A stretch of DNA of 64,000 nucleotides from Bacillus sp. Bos-x628 (GTDB taxonomy: Bacteria > Bacillota > Bacilli > Bacillales > Bacillaceae): NCBI RefSeq assembly GCF_040500475.1, contig NZ_CP159358.1:1302001-1366000 (forward strand), in the 5' to 3' direction. Both the position numbers and the translations under genes were made by a program. Below, piece after piece: positions 60,184 to 64,000 of the stretch (positions are counted from its first letter, which is position 1; the number at the start of each line of letters is the position of its first letter). Below the pieces are notes generated by a model. That model was not told where the DNA came from and searched no databases. It worked only from the letters and a program-made list of their open reading frames with translations.

Positions 60184-61234
60184 AGAGTTTAACAAGCGAT
60201 GGGAACAATATAATAATGGCGAAATGAATGAGGAAGAAATGATGGCGTTTGAAGAAGAGCTTGAAGAAAATGAAAAGCGTTTAAGTCAAGAACTGCACGA
60301 CTCAGATTGGACGGACTTTTCGATCAGTCCTGAAAAGCAAAGAGCCATTTTACAGTATGGAAAAAGAAAATCTTATTTACGCATTTCAGTACTTGCCGTA
60401 ATCTCTACCCTCATTATTTTGCCGCTCTGTACACTTGGAAGTTATCTATATTACGGGGTTGGCGGAGCAGAAAGCAAAGGCAATCATTTTATGGAAACGG
60501 CCGCAATAACTGTTGCACTGACAAAACCAAACGTGGCGATTGATATGAAGGATTTAAAAGGACAAGTCAAACTGTTCGGCATGAACACAGAGCTAAAGCT
60601 TCAAAAACAAATTGGCAACAAAACAGAAGCTATTGGCAGCGAGCAAATTGAAATGTTTTTTGATAAAATAAAGCAGCCAACTGTCTCTTTTTATGGCGAC
60701 AATGCAAAAAATACAGAACAGTTCTTTAGCCATCCTTCTATTCAAGCAGATGCATCTAAAAAACAAACACTGACAACATTAGACAAACTGCCAGAAGGAA
60801 CAGTGAGTGAAGTATATGTATCGTATGACAGAGCCTATACACCAAAGGACGTCTATTCATTTGCTAAGAAATACGATATAAAAGTGCTATGGAACGCCAT
60901 TAAAACAGAGGATTCATTAAGTGGTAATCAGCGTCCGATCGGTTTTCCTGGCAAAGACTCAGAGTTTTTAAAAGAACTTCAGCACACATCGAAAACAGAA
61001 GTAGATCAATTCAAAGATGCGCTTGCCTATGTCAATCAACACCCAACATGGGTGAAAACCATCTCCGGCAGACCTGAACTCGATCTATCTAATCGGATAC
61101 GCTATATCAATCAAAATGGCGTCGCCATTTATGGCTCTGTCATCACAGGACCTTCTAAAGAAATCGAGAAGCTCGTGAAAAATAAACGAATTAAAACGGC
61201 AAAAGTAAGCGAGGTGGAATTATGGAATTGGTAA
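60176..61234 (+). CDS. yhdL: Anti-SigM factor YhdL
   Basis: The 352-aa protein has a cytosolic N terminus that binds SigM, one membrane helix (about residues 65-90, ISVLAVISTLIILPLCTLGS) and a large extracellular sensor. ATG 60176 is chosen because AGAGGTG lies 6 bp upstream. B. subtilis YhdL is essential when SigM is active. It overlaps sigM and then yhdK by 13 bp. Confidence 0.92.
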   Translation: MNEEFNKRWEQYNNGEMNEEEMMAFEEELEENEKRLSQELHDSDWTDFSISPEKQRAILQYGKRKSYLRISVLAVISTLIILPLCTLGSYLYYGVGGAESKGNHFMETAAITVALTKPNVAIDMKDLKGQVKLFGMNTELKLQKQIGNKTEAIGSEQIEMFFDKIKQPTVSFYGDNAKNTEQFFSHPSIQADASKKQTLTTLDKLPEGTVSEVYVSYDRAYTPKDVYSFAKKYDIKVLWNAIKTEDSLSGNQRPIGFPGKDSEFLKELQHTSKTEVDQFKDALAYVNQHPTWVKTISGRPELDLSNRIRYINQNGVAIYGSVITGPSKEIEKLVKNKRIKTAKVSEVELWNW

Positions 61235-61512
61235 GAATTTTTAAAGAGCATAATGTATTTGGCTGGATTTCTGTCGGAACTGCTATTTTATCGTTGCTTA
61301 TGTTGAACCTCGCCATTATAAGCAACGTGACATTTTATTCTTTTCAAATGCTGCCCTTTGCAATGGCCGCAGTTCCCTTTGGCATTATTGAACTGATCAT
61401 TAAAAAAGGGCGTACTGGTCCAGGTTTCCTAGGCGTTGTCTTGAATATTTTTGTCATCGTCTGTGTCTATGCGATTGTTTCCATCGATGTAGATCTTCAA
61501 TTAGGTTTTTAA
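61222..61512 (+). CDS. yhdK: YhdK, co-regulator of SigM
   Basis: The 96-aa protein has three membrane helices (about residues 14-35, 40-58 and 68-86). It assists YhdL in holding SigM inactive. It begins inside the end of yhdL and is the last gene of the operon. Confidence 0.9.
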   Translation: MELVRIFKEHNVFGWISVGTAILSLLMLNLAIISNVTFYSFQMLPFAMAAVPFGIIELIIKKGRTGPGFLGVVLNIFVIVCVYAIVSIDVDLQLGF

Positions 61513-61520
61513 ACTGTATA

Positions 61521-61565
61521 AGCCAGTGCCACTTGACTTTATCAAGTGAGCGCACTGGCTTTTTG
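61521..61565. terminator. Bidirectional terminator yhdK/bcaP
   Basis: AGCCAGTG pairs with CACTGGCT around an inner CACTTGA/TCAAGTG stem, and TTTTTG follows. Confidence 0.85.
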
Positions 61566-61575
61566 TGTGTGACGA

Positions 61576-62976
61576 TTATTTTTTGTTTAATTCTGAATTT
61601 TTTCTCGAATATGAAAAATATACAACTAACCCAATGGCAAGCCACACTAAGAAACGAACAAATGTAATAGTACCAAGCTTATAGATGAGCAATCCACATG
61701 AGAGTATGGCCAATATTGGGATCAGTGGAACTGCTGGACACTTAAATGCCCTTGGTACATCAGGCTGTGTTTTTCTCATCACGATCACTGCCACTGAAAT
61801 AAGAATGAAGGCTGAGAGTGTACCGATATTGACAAGACTTGCAAGTTCATCAAGTGGAATGAGCCCTCCCATTAATGCAGACAATGTACCGAAAAAGAGT
61901 GTGTTGATATAAGGTGTTTTATACTTTGGATGGACTTTCGAAAGTGTTTTTGGCACTAGACCATCACGAGACATCGCAAACATGACACGCGTTTGACCGT
62001 ACAGCATGACAAGCATCACCGTTGTCATCCCTAAAATCGCACCTACATCAACTATTCCAGCCACCCAGTTTTGCCCTGCTACTTGTAACACTAGAGACAC
62101 AGGATGTGACACTCCATCAAAGTTCATAAATGGTACAATTCCCGTCATGATTGCACTTACAATGACATACAGAATCGTACAGACCAATAAAGAAGTAATG
62201 ATGCCCCTTGGCAGATTGCGTGCAGGATTCTTCGTCTCTTCTGCCGCAGATGCAACAGCATCAAATCCAATAAAAGCAAAGAACACGAGTGCTGCTGCAC
62301 TTAATACACCTGATGTACCGAACGGAACAAATGGTGTCCAGTTTTCTGGCTTTACATATTTCACTGCCACTATAATAAAGAGCAGAATCACAGCAATTTT
62401 CATAATCACCATGACATTGTTGACACGCTTTGATTCTTTAATTCCGATGTACAGCAAGAAGGTGATAATCATTAAAATAATAAATGCAGGAAGATTAAAA
62501 TATGTCACTTGCCCCTTTAAACCACCTGGTGCTGCTGTTAATTCAACCGGTATATGAATGCCTATGCCATTCAAAAATGAAACAAAGTAGCCAGACCAAC
62601 CTGCAGAAACAGCACTTGCTGCCAGCATGTATTCTAAAACTAAATCCCATCCTATGATAAATGCTAAAAATTCTCCCATTGATGCATAAGTGAATGTGTA
62701 CACAGATCCTGAAACGGGAACAGTCGATGCGAATTCCGCATAAGACAGTGCTGCAAACAAACAAGCAAGGCCTGCGATTATAAATGATAGAACGAGTCCT
62801 GGTCCAGCTGTGACAGCTCCCGTACCTGTAAGAACAAATATCCCTGTTCCTATAATAGCACCAATCCCTAGCATGGTTAGGTCAAATGACCCTAGTTCCT
62901 TCTTTAAGGCTTTCTCTCCTTGTGTTGCCGCAATGAGCTCTGAAATACTCTTTTTTCTAAACAATGAATTGCTCAT
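61576..62976 (-). CDS. bcaP: APC-family amino-acid permease (BcaP/YhdG type)
   Basis: The 466-aa protein has 12 membrane helices and the APC signature FDLTMLGIGAIIGTGIFVLT at about residues 28-47. The second of two ATGs (62976) has the right spacing behind GGGAG. By location it is yhdG (bcaP), a branched-chain amino-acid permease in B. subtilis, though YfnA-like relatives look similar. A CodY-like box lies 57 bp upstream, supporting an amino-acid-regulated transporter. Confidence 0.8.
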   Translation of the reverse strand: MSNSLFRKKSISELIAATQGEKALKKELGSFDLTMLGIGAIIGTGIFVLTGTGAVTAGPGLVLSFIIAGLACLFAALSYAEFASTVPVSGSVYTFTYASMGEFLAFIIGWDLVLEYMLAASAVSAGWSGYFVSFLNGIGIHIPVELTAAPGGLKGQVTYFNLPAFIILMIITFLLYIGIKESKRVNNVMVIMKIAVILLFIIVAVKYVKPENWTPFVPFGTSGVLSAAALVFFAFIGFDAVASAAEETKNPARNLPRGIITSLLVCTILYVIVSAIMTGIVPFMNFDGVSHPVSLVLQVAGQNWVAGIVDVGAILGMTTVMLVMLYGQTRVMFAMSRDGLVPKTLSKVHPKYKTPYINTLFFGTLSALMGGLIPLDELASLVNIGTLSAFILISVAVIVMRKTQPDVPRAFKCPAVPLIPILAILSCGLLIYKLGTITFVRFLVWLAIGLVVYFSYSRKNSELNKK

Positions 62977-63032
62977 CATATCACTCCCAAAACTTAATAT
63001 CAGTCTAAAGACGCCATGCACATAATTTGCGA

Positions 63033-63047
63033 TATTTTCTGAATATT
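63033..63047. promoter_or_regulatory. CodY-like box upstream of bcaP
   Basis: TATTTTCTGAATATT matches the CodY consensus AATTTTCWGAAAATT at 13 of 15 positions. CodY represses branched-chain amino-acid uptake genes, including bcaP, in nutrient-rich growth. From 63050 to 63390 the gap is AT-rich, with no gene supported. Confidence 0.65.
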
Positions 63048-63393
63048 TAGATTAAATTTAGCGCAATAAATTGGTGGCGTAAAATTATTATATATGAAAA
63101 TTAAAAAATAAAAACACTTTTTTGAAAAATAGATTAAAAAATTAACATATAACAGCGAAATATCTGTAAAAATATGGGTTTTATTCTTCTCGATATCTAA
63201 TCAATACACAACGTGTTCCTCTCGATTTATGATAAAAAACAAAAATTATCTTTTTTAATATAATTATAAGCAAACGGCAATTAATCGTTTCTTCTTCTAA
63301 ACATGTTGATATTGATGATAGGCAAAAGCCTTTAGACTGATATTGAAAATATGAAATATGTCTGATGATCTTACACAAATTATATATTAGAAA

Positions 63394-63419
63394 AGAGACT
63401 GCACATCGGCAGTCTCTTT
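63394..63419 (-). terminator. Terminator of the wall hydrolase gene
   Basis: AAAAGAGACTGC and GCAGTCTCTTTT form a perfect 12-bp stem with a 6-nt loop just after the stop. Confidence 0.9.
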
Positions 63420-63427
63420 TGGGATGA

Positions 63428-64000
63428 TTAGTTGACAAATGTTTTAGCCCCAAGGTAAATTGGCTTCCAGTAGCTTGATGTCATATCGCTAATGGTAACC
63501 CCGTCAGACGAAGCATGAATAAATTTGTTGCTTCCAATGTAAACACCCATATGAGATGGGCCAGACTTATACGTTGTAAAGAAGACAAAATCCCCAACTT
63601 TTGGCTTAGAGACACTTTTCATAGAGCGCCAAAAACCTTCTGTTGTTTGTCTTGGAATCTTTGTTTGTTTATTGATGATATACCACATAAACCCGCTGCA
63701 ATCAAAGCCTTTCGGTGTCGTTCCACCCCATTTATATGGTGTACCGTCTTGTGCTTTGGCATCTGCTACGAGTTTAGAAGTATTTAATGAAGAGGCAGAG
63801 ACTGTTTTTTCTTTGACAGGTGCTGACTTTACTTTAGACGTCTTTTTCACCTTTAACACTTGCCCAATTTTGATAAGATCGGTTTTAAGTTTATTTAATG
63901 ATTTGAGTTCTTTCACCGTCATTCCGTACTTCTTGCCAATTTTAGATAACGTATCCCCTTTCACGACTTTATGAGTTGCCGCCGATGAAGAGGTTTTCAC
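63428..64000 (-). CDS. LysM/NlpC-P60 D,L-endopeptidase, C-terminal part
   Basis: At least 190 residues are visible; the gene runs off the right edge. It contains a complete LysM repeat (HKVVKGDTLSKIGKKYGMTV), a Ser/Lys-rich linker, and an NlpC/P60 domain with the catalytic FDCSGF and GPSHMGVYIG Cys-His pair. B. subtilis has lytF (yhdD) in this position, with five LysM repeats and the same C terminus; CwlS and LytE are alternatives. Secreted cell-separation hydrolase. Confidence 0.8.
   Translation of the reverse strand: MKTSSSAATHKVVKGDTLSKIGKKYGMTVKELKSLNKLKTDLIKIGQVLKVKKTSKVKSAPVKEKTVSASSLNTSKLVADAKAQDGTPYKWGGTTPKGFDCSGFMWYIINKQTKIPRQTTEGFWRSMKSVSKPKVGDFVFFTTYKSGPSHMGVYIGSNKFIHASSDGVTISDMTSSYWKPIYLGAKTFVN

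Noticed and set aside
62006..62557. 183-aa frame antisense to bcaP
   Set aside because: Shadow of a hydrophobic membrane gene; rich in Thr/Ile as expected for antisense of helices.
63181..63453. 90-aa minus-strand frame after the wall hydrolase
   Set aside because: It runs across the 12-bp terminator stem and an AT-rich gap; not a credible gene.
1..64000. CRISPR arrays, tRNA, rRNA, insertion sequences, replication origin
   Set aside because: No repeated spacer arrays, no tRNA/rRNA text, no transposase gene and no DnaA-box cluster were seen.

Overview
The window is chromosomal DNA from a Bacillus, most likely of the B. pumilus / safensis / altitudinis group. Protein identities and gene order follow the B. 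subtilis 168 interval from yhgE-yhgD-hemYHE-pbpF through yhaA-ecs-hit-serC-trpP-scoC-prsA-yhaLMNO-kht-hemZ-yhaX, yheABCDE-sspB-yheG-bmrDC-nhaX-dat-yheN, and srtN-yhdYXWVU-yhdT-cueR-yhdP-plsC-sigM-yhdLK-bcaP to a LytF/CwlS-like wall hydrolase. There are local gains and losses relative to my recollection of B. subtilis: no yhaPQ, yhaZ or nhaC, and a yxkF-msmX pair sits between yheE and sspB. Sporulation genes (sspB, yhaL, YjcZ-type peptides, yheCD) fit an endospore former. No rRNA, tRNA, CRISPR array, insertion sequence or intact prophage was seen. Both ends are cut by genes that run out of the window: yhgE on the left and the wall hydrolase on the right.

Layout. 0-10.8 kb: YhgE/Pip membrane protein with its TetR regulator, late haem synthesis hemEHY, penicillin-binding protein PbpF, haem monooxygenase HmoB, a zinc-ribbon protein and an M20 amidohydrolase. 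10.8-13.7 kb: a low-GC accessory island holding three decayed polymorphic-toxin modules (a YeeF/LXG-type C terminus with an intact orphan immunity gene, an HNH nuclease with a broken SUKH immunity gene, and a deaminase-like toxin with a broken immunity gene). The island lies between two similar, inverted terminator blocks. 13.7-24.9 kb: ecsABC, hit, serC, trpP (with a probable TRAP site), scoC, prsA and small sporulation genes. 24.9-35 kb: YhaM/YhaN/YhaO nucleic-acid enzymes behind a LexA-like box, the KhtSTU potassium/proton antiporter, hemZ and yhaX. 35-42.9 kb: a gene-poor stretch with a CcpA-like promoter and a candidate small transcript, spore-associated yheC/yheD, yxkF-msmX and sspB. 42.9-50.7 kb: the BmrCD multidrug ABC heterodimer with a leader peptide and two attenuator terminators, then nhaX, dat and yheN. 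50.7-64 kb: sirtuin, MscS channel, glycerophosphodiesterase, a FluC pair, an SOS-box HTH gene, two CNNM-type membrane proteins (yhdT, yhdP) flanking a MerR gene, plsC, the sigM-yhdL-yhdK envelope-stress operon, a CodY-box amino-acid permease and the wall hydrolase.

The most interesting non-textbook signals are these. (1) An identical architecture in front of both CNNM paralogues yhdT and yhdP: Shine-Dalgarno, then a strong hairpin, then the start codon. (2) A promoter with an overlapping cre site driving a possible small RNA or small peptide between yheA and yhaX. (3) The toxin graveyard bounded by inverted terminators. (4) The bmr leader with two tandem terminators. (5) A two-site palindromic operator pair around yhgD.
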